Assembly (NCBI GenBank): GCA_002299885.1
Contig: DBOB01000020.1
Coordinates: 1 to 36,738, forward strand
DNA: 36,738 nt
Reading direction: 5' to 3'
From: Sediminibacterium sp. UBA657
Lineage (GTDB): Bacteria > Bacteroidota > Bacteroidia > Chitinophagales > Chitinophagaceae
Position 1 is the stretch's first letter, and each line of letters opens with the position of its first letter. The translations under genes and the position numbers were made by a program. Positions 1 to 9,278 of the stretch are shown here, one piece after another. The notes below the pieces were generated by a model that was not told the origin of the DNA, did no database searches, and worked only from the letters and a program-made list of their open reading frames with translations.

Positions 1-1425
1 TTGGGTGAAAGTATCATGGAAGCGACCATTTTAAAATGGCATAAAGCTGTAGGTGATACCATTCAATTGGATGAAACATTACTTGATATCGCTACTGATA
101 AAGTAGACAGCGAAATTCCATCCACAACTGCAGGAATTATTACAGAAATTTTATTTGAAGTCAATGCAGTCGTACCAATTGGAACTGTTATTGCAAGAAT
201 ACAAACAAGTGGTAGTAACGATTCAACCCCAAAAACAGAAAACGTTCAAGTAACGGAAATTATAAAAGAAACCGCACCAGCTGTAACTATTGCAGATGAA
301 GTCCCTTTCACACCAAGTGTTTCGAATGTTGAAATGCAACAAGAAAATTCAAATGAAGCAAGGTTCTTCTCTCCATTGGTTTTGAATATTGCACAAAATG
401 AAGGTGTAAGTTTTAATGAATTGCAATTAATTCCAGGCACAGGTAGTCAAGGACGTGTTTCAAAGAAAGATATCCTTCAATATATTGCTCAGAAAAAAGC
501 AGGACTTATTCAAGCGCCAATAAATACTGTTCAAACTGTTGTTGCTGAAAATAATAATAACGTAACAATACAAACTCAAGCTTCTGTTCCTCCTACAACT
601 TCAAATGCGAATAGTTCAAATACTTTCCCTCCAGTAGACTATGGTTTCAATGCATCTAATGGTGCAGGGAAATTTGCTAGTCCAGATGAAGTGATCATTA
701 CAGGTAATACCGAAATAATTGAAATGGATCGTATGCGTAAGCTTATAGCAAAGCATATGGTTGAAAGCGTTCAAACTAGTCCACATGTTACTTCATTTGT
801 GGAAGCAGATGTTACCAATATGGTTGTATGGAGAGAAAAAGTGAAACAACTATTTGAAAAAAGAGAAGGTACTAAATTGACATTTACTCCAATGTTCATG
901 GAATGTATTGCAAAAGTTTTAGAGCAATTTCCTTACATCAATTGTAGTTTACAAGGTGAAAATATCATTTTAAAGAAGGACATTAATATTGGAATGGCTA
1001 CTGCACTTCCATCAGGCAACTTAATTGTGCCAGTGATTAAAGGTGCGAATCAATTGAGCATTGTTGGTTTAAGTAAGGCTGTTAATAATTTAGCAAATGC
1101 AGCTAGAAATAATCAATTAAAACCTCAGGATACACAGGGTGGTACATTTACAGTAACCAATGTGGGCACTTTTGGATCCATCATGGGAACACCTATTATA
1201 CCACAGCCTCAAGTTGCCATACTTGCTTTAGGTGCAATTAAAAAACGTCCAGTGGTGATAGAAACACCTTCGGGAGACGCTATTCTTGTTCGTCATATGA
1301 TGTACTTATCTATGAGCTATGATCACAGAATTGTAGATGGTGCAATGGGTTCAAGTTTCCTTTCTGCAGTTGCAAAGGCATTTGAACAATGGGATCCAAA
1401 TAGACAATGGTTCCAATATGTTTAA
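1..1425 (+). CDS. 2-oxoacid dehydrogenase complex E2 (dihydrolipoamide acyltransferase), 5'-truncated
   Basis: This is the acyltransferase core of a pyruvate, branched-chain or 2-oxoglutarate dehydrogenase complex; it moves an acyl group from lipoyl-lysine to CoA. The visible order is lipoyl domain (residues 1-70, lipoylated Lys34 in ATDKVDSEIPS), a flexible linker, a peripheral subunit-binding domain (about 120-162, GRVSKKDIL), a second Gln/Asn/Thr-rich linker, and the catalytic domain (about 235-474) with HRIVDG (His442, Asp446). The family normally starts a few residues earlier, with a (M)PKxGESI-type sequence. The TTG at base 1 therefore encodes the Leu/Met before GESI and is not the start, so the gene is cut by the window edge. 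Substrate specificity cannot be told from this subunit alone. It ends at a strong bidirectional terminator. Confidence 0.93.
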   Translation: MGESIMEATILKWHKAVGDTIQLDETLLDIATDKVDSEIPSTTAGIITEILFEVNAVVPIGTVIARIQTSGSNDSTPKTENVQVTEIIKETAPAVTIADEVPFTPSVSNVEMQQENSNEARFFSPLVLNIAQNEGVSFNELQLIPGTGSQGRVSKKDILQYIAQKKAGLIQAPINTVQTVVAENNNNVTIQTQASVPPTTSNANSSNTFPPVDYGFNASNGAGKFASPDEVIITGNTEIIEMDRMRKLIAKHMVESVQTSPHVTSFVEADVTNMVVWREKVKQLFEKREGTKLTFTPMFMECIAKVLEQFPYINCSLQGENIILKKDINIGMATALPSGNLIVPVIKGANQLSIVGLSKAVNNLANAARNNQLKPQDTQGGTFTVTNVGTFGSIMGTPIIPQPQVAILALGAIKKRPVVIETPSGDAILVRHMMYLSMSYDHRIVDGAMGSSFLSAVAKAFEQWDPNRQWFQYV

Positions 1426-1445
1426 TTAAAATATTTCCAATAAAA

Positions 1446-1477
1446 AATAAAGCCCCAAATTGGGGCTTTATTTTTTT
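1446..1477. terminator. Bidirectional Rho-independent terminator between convergent genes
   Basis: A 12-bp perfect stem (AATAAAGCCCCA at 1446-1457 pairing with 1461-1472) has a 3-nt loop and is followed by a T run to 1477. On the minus strand it is also followed by a T-rich stretch. It can therefore end both the E2 gene on the plus strand and the S9 peptidase gene on the minus strand. Confidence 0.9.
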
Positions 1478-1508
1478 GTAATTAGTAAGTAATTAAATCA
1501 TCTGTGTA

Positions 1509-4244
1509 TTAGTAGCCTAATCCTAAGTCTCTTCCTTTCATAATGGCAGGTACACCTTTGGACATCCATATAGGCATCGGTGCACCTTTTAAATAATGAT
1601 CAAAGAACTGTTGTTCTCTAATTTGAATATCTTTCCTGTTTTTTCTTTCTACTAAATTATGGGCTTCATTATTATACACTAGCATCCAGATTGGTTTTGA
1701 TAATCTTCGCATAGCTGTAAACATTTCAATACCTTGATACCAAGGCACAGCATCATCTGCATCATTACTCATAATTACAATTGGCGTCTTCACTTTATTT
1801 AATTCAAAAAGAGGAGAATTTTTAATGTATAAATCTGGACGTTCCCATAAATTAGCACCTATACGGCTTTGTGTTTTTTCATATTGAAATTGTCTATTAA
1901 TACCAGCACCCCATCGAATACCACCATAAGCACTTGTCATATTCACAACCGGTGCACCTGCCCAAGCTGCAGCATATAAATTGGTTTTGGTAATTAGGTA
2001 TGCAATTTGATACCCTCCCCAACTTTGTCCTTGTAATCCAATTCTAGTACTATCAATAAAACCCTTTTGTACCATTGCTCTAGTTCCACTAACAATATAA
2101 TCGTAAGCACCTTGACCAGGATAGCCTTTCTTATACCAGATATCTGGGACAAATACTACATAGCCTCTGCTTACAAAGAATGGGATATTCAATCTAGAAG
2201 GTGTCGGAGAAGGAGCAAGATAGTTATGAAGGGTTTGATTGTTTCTTTCATAGAAATAGACAATCATTGGATATTTCTTTTTTGCATCAAAATCTTCTGG
2301 CAAGTATAAAACACCCTCTGCAGTTTTACCTGTATAAGCTTTCCATTTCACTAATTGAGATTGCATCCAATTGTAATTTGCTTGTTGCGGATTGATGGAA
2401 CTGAGTGCAGCTGAAGCTTGTTTTTGCTGTGTAAATGTATAAGGATAGATATTTGCCGCATTTTTTTCATCTTCTTGCATCACTAGCATTTGGTTTGATT
2501 TCTTTGCACCAACAATAGTGGTTAAATGCATTGGAATATCTGTGATTGTAAATAAAGATTTATTCGCTAAATCCAACATAGCAAGGCCTTCATTTTTATT
2601 GATTTCGTTGTATACTCTTAATAAAATTTGATCTTTAAAACCAATTACTTTTTTATCAGAATCTAAGTTTACAAAACGGTATTCATTTTTAGATGGACGG
2701 CCCTTGGTTAATAATAAAGAAGCATTCATACCAGTTGCATCCACTAACCAAAGATCATAACGGTCATAAAGTATAAAATGTGTATGATTATCCATCCACA
2801 TGGCTATTCCATAAGCATTTGGATCGTCAGGTACATCATTGTCCTCGTCATATAATGGAAATTGAATGTCTTTGGCAATTTGCTTAGTCTGCAATGTGGT
2901 TGTATTGTAAGACTTAAATTGTTTTGATATTTCATCATAAAATACCACTAAACCGCCGTCATAAGAAGGGATAACCAAACTGCTTTTTAGTCCTTTTTGA
3001 ATTAATTGTTTTTGACCAGTCTTGGTATTCAATGCATATAAATCTCTTTTCCCGAAACCCTCCCATTGGCTTGCAATGGTATAATTAGAATCAATATTCG
3101 CAATAGCGATTTGTCCATCCCCTTCCATGGTCATTTGAATTTGACGATCATTGATTTTTCCTAGATAAGTAAATAAATTACTTGAAGGTCTATAAATAAC
3201 AGCTTCTGTACTCTTCAAACTAGTCTCAAGACTTTTTAATTGAGTGGACTGTAAATTCGCATCGGTGTAGTTCCAGATGTCTAGGCTAACTCTATCGAAT
3301 TCAGGTAAACTAGTATCTTTCACAGGCAAAATAGGTTGAACTCCAAAACTTAATATTGCACCTGATTTACTAAAAGTTATTTTTTTATCCCCTCCAATGG
3401 TATATTGTTTGGGCATCACAACATTTGCTTTATTAAAAACAAATTTCGACGTATCCATTTCAGGTGTAAAATATGCAAGTGTATAATTCTTCTGCAATGC
3501 CTTATCTATACTATCCCTTTCTATTAAATAAGCTAACTGTTTACCGTCTTCGTCCCAAGTAAAGTTGGTTGCTGAATAGAAACGACTATTGATTGTCTTT
3601 GTATTCGTATCAGCAATAGAGGCTAAAAGTATTTTGGCTTCATTAACTTTTGTCTTGATTTGATACATCATTAGACCTTCCCCTTTAGGGTGCATAGCAT
3701 AGTCTGTAATATTACTATAAACTCTTTCTTGTCCTGAATTTAAGTCTCTAAAATAAAGATTCGCCCCTTCCTTTTTGATGTCTGTTTTGGGATCACTTAA
3801 ATAAGCAATTAAATCATTTCCAAATTCAGGGATTTGAAAACTTTTTACTGCTGGTATTTTATTGATATTACCATTGGATAATGTTAAGATAACCAAACTA
3901 TCTTTTGGCATTTCTTCTGGCTTCTTCTTTGCAATCTTAGCTTTTCTTGTTTCATCAAATTTAGGTTTGATTTTTGCAATTAAAAATGCGTTGTTTTCTG
4001 TAAATTTTGCTTGTGCTCCTCGATCTATATTAAAACTTTGATTCGTTTTTAGGTGCTTTATATACAAGATATTATCCCCTTCTTGCGGGGCAACTGTATA
4101 AGACATCCAATTACCGTCATTTGACAAAAGCACATCTCTTATAGATTGCCATTGGTCATATACAGTATGATCTAGAGGTTTTTTTTGTGCTTGACTAGAA
4201 ATGGATAGTAATACCAAAAAAATAGAGTAGACAATTCGCTTCAT
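1509..4244 (-). CDS. Secreted S9 family prolyl-oligopeptidase-like serine peptidase
   Basis: A 911-residue exported peptidase. The N-terminus MKRIVYSIFLVLLSISSQAQ is a typical Bacteroidota signal peptide, so the protein is probably periplasmic or at the cell surface. Residues about 30-640 look like the beta-propeller-type N-terminal domain. Residues about 650-911 are the alpha/beta-hydrolase domain, with nucleophile Ser741 in GQSWGGYQ, acid around Asp830 in NDADDAVP, and His862 in NNEAHNL. It should cleave short, often proline-containing peptides; the exact specificity is unknown. The gene lies 52 bp downstream of the DMT permease and may end that operon. No T9SS C-terminal sorting domain is evident. 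Confidence 0.9.
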   Translation of the reverse strand: MKRIVYSIFLVLLSISSQAQKKPLDHTVYDQWQSIRDVLLSNDGNWMSYTVAPQEGDNILYIKHLKTNQSFNIDRGAQAKFTENNAFLIAKIKPKFDETRKAKIAKKKPEEMPKDSLVILTLSNGNINKIPAVKSFQIPEFGNDLIAYLSDPKTDIKKEGANLYFRDLNSGQERVYSNITDYAMHPKGEGLMMYQIKTKVNEAKILLASIADTNTKTINSRFYSATNFTWDEDGKQLAYLIERDSIDKALQKNYTLAYFTPEMDTSKFVFNKANVVMPKQYTIGGDKKITFSKSGAILSFGVQPILPVKDTSLPEFDRVSLDIWNYTDANLQSTQLKSLETSLKSTEAVIYRPSSNLFTYLGKINDRQIQMTMEGDGQIAIANIDSNYTIASQWEGFGKRDLYALNTKTGQKQLIQKGLKSSLVIPSYDGGLVVFYDEISKQFKSYNTTTLQTKQIAKDIQFPLYDEDNDVPDDPNAYGIAMWMDNHTHFILYDRYDLWLVDATGMNASLLLTKGRPSKNEYRFVNLDSDKKVIGFKDQILLRVYNEINKNEGLAMLDLANKSLFTITDIPMHLTTIVGAKKSNQMLVMQEDEKNAANIYPYTFTQQKQASAALSSINPQQANYNWMQSQLVKWKAYTGKTAEGVLYLPEDFDAKKKYPMIVYFYERNNQTLHNYLAPSPTPSRLNIPFFVSRGYVVFVPDIWYKKGYPGQGAYDYIVSGTRAMVQKGFIDSTRIGLQGQSWGGYQIAYLITKTNLYAAAWAGAPVVNMTSAYGGIRWGAGINRQFQYEKTQSRIGANLWERPDLYIKNSPLFELNKVKTPIVIMSNDADDAVPWYQGIEMFTAMRRLSKPIWMLVYNNEAHNLVERKNRKDIQIREQQFFDHYLKGAPMPIWMSKGVPAIMKGRDLGLGY

Positions 4245-4296
4245 ATAGGTTTATTTGAGTACCTAATTTACGAAATGTTTTAATAGAAATAGGAAT

Positions 4297-5181
4297 CTAT
4301 TTTGTTTTTTGCTGATGCATAACACGAAGCATCTGAAGCATAACAGATATAGCGATTAAGCTCATGCCAATAAAAAAACCCTTACCCATTTGTTTATGTT
4401 CTTGAAACAAAATGATCGCAATGATGATACCATAAACTGGCTCTAGATTTAATGAAACATTCAGCGTAAATGCACTAATTTTTTTGAGCGCACTAAGCAT
4501 CAAATGATTAGCCAATACAGTACATACCAATGATAAAATAATAAGCCAGAACCAGTCACTTTTAGTTGGAAGCAAAAATGTAGCATTTTGGTATTGATTC
4601 ATACCAAATATAACAACAGCTAGAAACCCCAAACCACCAAGCATCTCAAAAGTCTGGATGGTTTGTGTGGTATATTGAGCGGTTAATCTTTTGTTGAAAA
4701 TGGTAAAAATGGAGGCAAATAATGCGGATACTAAACCTACCAAAATACCTGTTCTAAATTGAATATCAAACTGAAAAATAAATAATATTCCAATTAGGCT
4801 AAGTAACCCAATCAATAATTCACTCCATATAAATTTTGTTTTGAATAGCAAAGGTTCAAGTATTGCCGTAAATAGGCCTACGCAGGAAATACACACCAAA
4901 GCAACAGAGACATTCGCCAATTTAATGCTTCCATAAAAACAAACCCAATGAATTGAAATAAGAACACCTATGAACATCAGCCAACCTTTTTCTTTTAAGC
5001 TTACCTTGTTTGGCTGTTGGTGCAATAAGTATATTGGCGAAAGTGCAAGTACTGTCAATAAAATTCTATAAAAGACAATATATAAACCATTCAATTGAAT
5101 CAAATTGCCGAGAGGTGCTGTTAATCCAGCCAAGAAAACAAATACATGTAATTGTATTAAAGAACGCTTAAGACTGCTCAC
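4297..5181 (-). CDS. EamA/DMT-family permease
   Basis: This 294-residue, very hydrophobic protein has about ten predicted membrane helices in two repeated halves, the layout of EamA (DMT superfamily) exporters. Examples of the fold are APLGNLIQLNGLYIVFYRIL near the start and a second half with LEPVYGIIIAIILFQE, the usual conserved segment of the second EamA repeat. The substrate is unknown; family members export amino acids, metabolites or drugs. Its start overlaps the end of the upstream glycosyltransferase gene by 14 bp, so the two are probably translationally coupled. Confidence 0.87.
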   Translation of the reverse strand: MSSLKRSLIQLHVFVFLAGLTAPLGNLIQLNGLYIVFYRILLTVLALSPIYLLHQQPNKVSLKEKGWLMFIGVLISIHWVCFYGSIKLANVSVALVCISCVGLFTAILEPLLFKTKFIWSELLIGLLSLIGILFIFQFDIQFRTGILVGLVSALFASIFTIFNKRLTAQYTTQTIQTFEMLGGLGFLAVVIFGMNQYQNATFLLPTKSDWFWLIILSLVCTVLANHLMLSALKKISAFTLNVSLNLEPVYGIIIAIILFQEHKQMGKGFFIGMSLIAISVMLQMLRVMHQQKTK

Positions 5182-5914
5182 GCTTAATTTGTTTGATAAA
5201 ACGACCTGTAAAGGATTGCCATTGCATACTTAACACACCAAGAATTGCTTCTTTAATAATGCCTTTAGACATCTTGCTTACGCCTATTTTTCTATCGATG
5301 AATGTGATAGGCACTTCCTTTAATTTAAAGCCTAAACGCCATGAGGCAAATTTCATTTCAATTTGAAATGCGTATCCGATAAATTGAATATGATCTAATT
5401 GCATTGATGCAAGCACTTTACGCTTATAACAAATGAACCCAGCTGTAGGATCTTTCACCGGCATGCCTGTAATAATTCTTGTATAAAGTGACCCTCCTTT
5501 TGAATAGATCAATCTATCTAATGGCCAATTTTCTGTTGCACCGCCTTTCACATACCTACTTCCAATAGCTACATCTGCACCATTTTCACAAGCTGCTAAT
5601 AACCTATCTAAGTCTAATGGATTATGTGAAAAATCGGCATCCATCTCAAAAATATAATCATATTGATTGTCTAAAGCCCATTTAAATCCGTGTATATATG
5701 CTGTACCTAGACCTAATTTTCCTTTTCTTTCTTGGATAAAAACTTTATCAGGATGCGCTTGCATCATCTCTTTAACAATTGAGGCAGTGCCATCTGGAGA
5801 ACCATCATCCACCACTAAAACATGGTATTGATTACCAAGAACAATCACTGCATGAATGATTGCAGCAATATTTTCTTTTTCATTAAAAGTTGGTATGATG
5901 ACAATTTTCTTCAC
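5168..5914 (-). CDS. Polyprenol monophosphomannose synthase-like GT2 glycosyltransferase
   Basis: A 248-residue GT-A glycosyltransferase of the Dpm1 type, which transfers a sugar (mannose in characterised members) from a nucleotide sugar to polyprenyl phosphate. Visible motifs are PTFNEKENI (8-16), VVDDGSPDG (about 34-42) and the metal-binding DAD at 92-94 in EMDADFSHNP. The later SRYVKGG and DPTAGFICYKR segments are typical of the family. There is no C-terminal membrane domain, as in short soluble Dpm1 forms. The gene sits between an exonuclease gene (52 bp upstream) and an overlapping DMT permease gene. The sugar transferred is inferred only from the family. Confidence 0.87.
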   Translation of the reverse strand: MKKIVIIPTFNEKENIAAIIHAVIVLGNQYHVLVVDDGSPDGTASIVKEMMQAHPDKVFIQERKGKLGLGTAYIHGFKWALDNQYDYIFEMDADFSHNPLDLDRLLAACENGADVAIGSRYVKGGATENWPLDRLIYSKGGSLYTRIITGMPVKDPTAGFICYKRKVLASMQLDHIQFIGYAFQIEMKFASWRLGFKLKEVPITFIDRKIGVSKMSKGIIKEAILGVLSMQWQSFTGRFIKQIKREQS

Positions 5915-5965
5915 TTTCTATTGGGGGGATATAGTTTTTTACCTTTTTAAAGGTTTAAATATAAA

Positions 5966-6733
5966 TTATTTATTTAAAATGGTTCTATTTAAAATCTCAG
6001 TTAGCTTCTGTTTGGTATGCAAAGCAAAGTCTCCTTTCATCATCCAGTCATAGTATTGAGGCTCTTCCTTTAAAACTTGGGTAATTGGTTTACCCTTGTG
6101 CTTACCAAAATTGAAGACTTCAACACCATTTTCCATAATAAAACGACGGGCAAAATCTACAATTAGGTCTTCTCCAGTGAATTTTACAATTGACTCCACT
6201 GTATTTCCTATCACAGGATATCGTTCTAATTGCGCCTCTAATACCTCCCAAGTTGCCGTTGCATCTGCCTCGGCTGTATGGGCATCTTCTAAGCTTTTAT
6301 TACAATAAAACTTATATGCAGCTGTCAATGTGCGCTGTTCCATCATATGAAACACTTTTTGAACATCTAATAATTTCCTTGATTCAATATCAACAGAAAT
6401 GCCAGCCCTTAAAAACTCCTCATTTAACATAGGAATATCAAAACGATTGCTATTATATCCTGCTAAATCCGCCCCTTCTAAAAATTGTTTAATCTCATTG
6501 GCCACTTGCTTAAATGTAGGTGCATCTTTTACCATTTCATCTGTAATGCCATGAACAGCAGTTGTAGCAGCTGGAATAGGCATTTCTGGATGAATCAACT
6601 TTCTTTTTACTGATTTTGAACCATCTGGCATGATTTTTACAATGGCAATTTCAACAATTTTATCAGTGCTGACATTAACGCCTGTCGTTTCTAAATCAAT
6701 AAAACAGATTGGCTGGGAAAGTTGTAAACGCAT
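5966..6733 (-). CDS. DEDDh 3'-5' exonuclease (DnaQ/ExoX-like)
   Basis: A 255-residue DnaQ-fold exonuclease. The catalytic acidic residues are visible: Asp13 and Glu15 in FIDLETTG, Asp99 in YNSNRFDIP, and His152 with Asp157 in AHTAEADAT, which makes it DEDDh. After residue about 205 there is a second short module (FNFGKHKGKPITQV...YYDWMM) of the ExoX C-terminal type often attached to these exonucleases. It could be a standalone proofreading or repair nuclease; it is not fused to a polymerase. The ATG at 6733 is the natural start. Confidence 0.9.
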   Translation of the reverse strand: MRLQLSQPICFIDLETTGVNVSTDKIVEIAIVKIMPDGSKSVKRKLIHPEMPIPAATTAVHGITDEMVKDAPTFKQVANEIKQFLEGADLAGYNSNRFDIPMLNEEFLRAGISVDIESRKLLDVQKVFHMMEQRTLTAAYKFYCNKSLEDAHTAEADATATWEVLEAQLERYPVIGNTVESIVKFTGEDLIVDFARRFIMENGVEVFNFGKHKGKPITQVLKEEPQYYDWMMKGDFALHTKQKLTEILNRTILNK

Positions 6734-6809
6734 AGGGATAATTATAAACCGAAGTTAATCAATATGCTATTGAAAATGTCGGATTCAGGTTAAAATACTT
6801 CAAAAGAAT

Positions 6810-6825
6810 GGTGTAATTTTACACC
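6810..6825. promoter_or_regulatory. Perfect palindrome upstream of ytxJ-like gene
   Basis: GGTGTAA-TT-TTACACC is a 7-bp perfect inverted repeat with a 2-bp centre, 15 bp before the start codon at 6840. It contains TAATTTTA, one base off the Bacteroidota -7 box TAnnTTTG. It could be an operator overlapping a promoter. No regulator is identified. Confidence 0.4.
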
Positions 6826-6839
6826 TTAAATCAGCTCAA

Positions 6840-7166
6840 ATGAATTGGCATCCAATCAACACCATAGAACAATTAGAACAAATTAAAGCAGCTTCTTATA
6901 CTACCCCTCAGGTGATCTTTAAGCACAGTACCACATGTAGTATTAGCAGGATGGCTTTAGATCGTTTTGAGCGTGCCGAGGCACCTGAAAACGTTGATTT
7001 CCACTATTTAGACCTACTTAATTATAGGCCAATTTCTGCAGAGATAGCAAGTTTTTTTCAAGTACATCATGAGTCCCCTCAATTACTTTTAATAAAGGAT
7101 GGGGAATGCATTTATGATGAGAGCCACTATGGTATTATGATGGACGAACTTAAATCCTTTCTATAA
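6840..7166 (+). CDS. ytxJ: Bacillithiol system redox-active protein YtxJ (monothiol bacilliredoxin)
   Basis: A 108-residue thioredoxin-fold protein. Residues 25-42 (VIFKHSTTCSISRMALD) carry the single redox cysteine Cys33 in the TCxIS motif that marks YtxJ/BrxC proteins; TCPIS is the Bacillus form. The protein is thought to remove bacillithiol from S-thiolated proteins in the cytoplasm. The thioredoxin-like strand after SPQLLLI and the full family length (about 105-110 aa) support the call. Its 3' end overlaps the convergent thiolase gene by 17 bp. Presence of bacillithiol in this organism is an inference. Confidence 0.88.
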   Translation: MNWHPINTIEQLEQIKAASYTTPQVIFKHSTTCSISRMALDRFERAEAPENVDFHYLDLLNYRPISAEIASFFQVHHESPQLLLIKDGECIYDESHYGIMMDELKSFL

Positions 7167-8331
7167 TCATCGCACTTGCGCCTCCACCTCCATTACAAAT
7201 AGCTGCTGCGCCATATTTTGCTTGATGGTCTTGTAGAATATGGGTTAAAGTCACAATGATTCTAGCACCACTACATCCTAGTGGATGACCCAATGAAACT
7301 GCACCTCCCCTGATATTCACTTTAGATGGATCTAAATTTAATAATTTAGTATTCACAACTCCAACTACAGAAAAAGCTTCATTGAATTCAAAAAAGTTGA
7401 TGTCATTAGATGTTAAATTGGCTTTACTTAAAGCCTTAGGTAATGCTAAAGATGGCGCAGTCGTGAACCATTTAGGATCATGTTCTGCATCTGCATAACT
7501 AGTAATTTTAGCCAATGGTTTTAAACCAAGTGCATTCATTTTTTCACCGCTCATTAATATAAGGGCTGCAGCACCATCATTCATTGTACTTGCATTGGCT
7601 GCAGTTACAGTACCGGATTTACTAAAAGCAGGATTTAAACTTGCAATTTTATCAAACTTTACATTGAATGGTTCTTCGTCCTTATCAATAGTGATTGGGT
7701 CACCTTTTCTTTGAGGGATCACTACTGGGATAATTTCATTCACAAACAAACCTTTCTCAATAGAAGCCTGAGATTTTGTATAGCTACCAATTGCAAATGC
7801 ATCTTGTTCTTCTCTAGAAATTTGATGTTCTGTAGCACATAAATCGGCGAAATTGCCCATAGCCACTTGATCATACACATCTACTAAACCATCTTTAGCC
7901 AACCCGTCTAACAAAGTGGTGTCTCCATATTTGTTTCCCCAACGTTGGTGTATATTGTAGAAAGGTACATTACTCATACTTTCCATACCACCTGCAACAA
8001 CAATATCTGCATCGCCTAATAGAATATTTTGAGCCGCCAAAGCAATTGACTTCATGCCACTAGCACATACTTTATTGATGGTTGTACAAATAACTTTATC
8101 TGGCAAACCAGCCAATTTAGCTGCTTGTCTTGCTGGCGCTTGACCTAAGCCTGCTTGTATTACAGAACCCATATACACTTCGTCGACTAAATTAATATCC
8201 AAATTGATTTTGTCCATTGCACCTTTAATTGCAACTGCACCTAATTGTGTTGCAGTTAAACTTTTTAATGACCCTCCAAAGGATCCCATTGGAGTTCTTA
8301 CAGCGGCAACGATATACACTTCTCTAGACAT
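7150..8331 (-). CDS. Acetyl-CoA C-acyltransferase (thiolase)
   Basis: A 393-residue thiolase with the full family length. The acyl-accepting Cys89 lies in NKVCASGMKS. The general-base His349 lies in SLGHPLGCSG and Cys379 in CNGGGGASA; FFEFNEAF is also present. It either condenses two acetyl-CoA to acetoacetyl-CoA or cleaves 3-ketoacyl-CoA in beta-oxidation. The sequence resembles acetoacetyl-CoA thiolases, but no neighbouring 3-hydroxyacyl-CoA dehydrogenase is present to decide. A 61-bp gap separates it from cvfB upstream. Confidence 0.93.
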   Translation of the reverse strand: MSREVYIVAAVRTPMGSFGGSLKSLTATQLGAVAIKGAMDKINLDINLVDEVYMGSVIQAGLGQAPARQAAKLAGLPDKVICTTINKVCASGMKSIALAAQNILLGDADIVVAGGMESMSNVPFYNIHQRWGNKYGDTTLLDGLAKDGLVDVYDQVAMGNFADLCATEHQISREEQDAFAIGSYTKSQASIEKGLFVNEIIPVVIPQRKGDPITIDKDEEPFNVKFDKIASLNPAFSKSGTVTAANASTMNDGAAALILMSGEKMNALGLKPLAKITSYADAEHDPKWFTTAPSLALPKALSKANLTSNDINFFEFNEAFSVVGVVNTKLLNLDPSKVNIRGGAVSLGHPLGCSGARIIVTLTHILQDHQAKYGAAAICNGGGGASAMIIERI

Positions 8332-8392
8332 AATATTATAATTTGATTTAAATAATAATGGTCATTCAATTTTTAATTTAAGCTATTGCAAA

Positions 8393-9259
8393 TTATGAAG
8401 TTGGAGCTTGTTCAATTACTTCAGGCACTAATCGAATGCCACCATCTTCTATTGTAATTTTTTTTGCTTTATACAAGATTCCAACATTCATTTTAAAAGC
8501 TTTCTTACTAATGCCAAAAAAAGCATAGATATCTTCGGGAGAGGATTTGTCATGATAAGGTAAGAAGCCTTTGTGTAATTTTAATAACTGAATCAATTTA
8601 ACTTGATCATCATCTAATTTCTCTACACCTTGCTTTCCAATTCCAATATCCAACTTATTATCTTCTCTAATTTTTTTCACAAAACCTTCCTCAATCATTT
8701 GACCAATATGCAAATGAGTAAAAACCTCATTTTTATATACCAATCCCTGATGTACTTGGTTTACAATAACCACATAGCCAATATCCGATTCACGATAAAC
8801 CTGTAGTTTAACTTTCTCTCCTTCTTTTACTGTAAGGATATCATTGCTAATTTGATTGTCTATCTTTTCTGTTGCAGCAACCCTTCCTGTTTGTTTGTCC
8901 AAGTATAGTTTAACCAAATACTTACCACCCAAGCGCATACTCGATAATTGCTGAGAAACAGGGACAAATAAATCCTTCATTAAACCCCAATCCAAAAAAG
9001 CCCCTTGATTGGTAATAGCAACCACTTTTAACGCAGCGATGTCTCCAACAACAGCAAATGGTTCTTGTGTGGTGGCAATTAATCTATTGTCTGAGTCATG
9101 GTATACAAATACACTAATGGTGTCATCTACTTGTAAACCGGAAGGTACAAATCGTTTTGGCAATAAAATCCCTTCGGCACCATCGTCCATATAAAAACCA
9201 AAATCCACTTTTCGGTCTACGCGCATTAAATTGAATTGACCTACATTGATGGTTGACAT
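8393..9259 (-). CDS. cvfB: CvfB-like S1-domain RNA-binding protein
   Basis: This 288-residue protein matches the CvfB/YitL layout of tandem S1-type OB folds plus a C-terminal winged helix. One OB module is around residues 75-125 (VVAITNQGAFLDWGLMKDLFVP is the classical S1 signature), followed by another around 150-210. The C-terminal segment (SPEDIYAFFGISKKAFKMNVGILYKAKKI) is the winged-helix part. CvfB proteins bind RNA and affect virulence gene expression in staphylococci; the role here is unknown. The gene starts 20 bp after parC ends, so it is probably the tail of the topoisomerase IV operon. Confidence 0.85.
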   Translation of the reverse strand: MSTINVGQFNLMRVDRKVDFGFYMDDGAEGILLPKRFVPSGLQVDDTISVFVYHDSDNRLIATTQEPFAVVGDIAALKVVAITNQGAFLDWGLMKDLFVPVSQQLSSMRLGGKYLVKLYLDKQTGRVAATEKIDNQISNDILTVKEGEKVKLQVYRESDIGYVVIVNQVHQGLVYKNEVFTHLHIGQMIEEGFVKKIREDNKLDIGIGKQGVEKLDDDQVKLIQLLKLHKGFLPYHDKSSPEDIYAFFGISKKAFKMNVGILYKAKKITIEDGGIRLVPEVIEQAPTS

Positions 9260-9278
9260 ATACTTATTTTATATAAAA

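Noticed and set aside
5941..5954. ACCTTT-TT-AAAGGT inverted repeat between exonuclease and GT2 genes
   Set aside because: It is short and AT-rich, with no T run on the transcribed strand, so it does not support a terminator.
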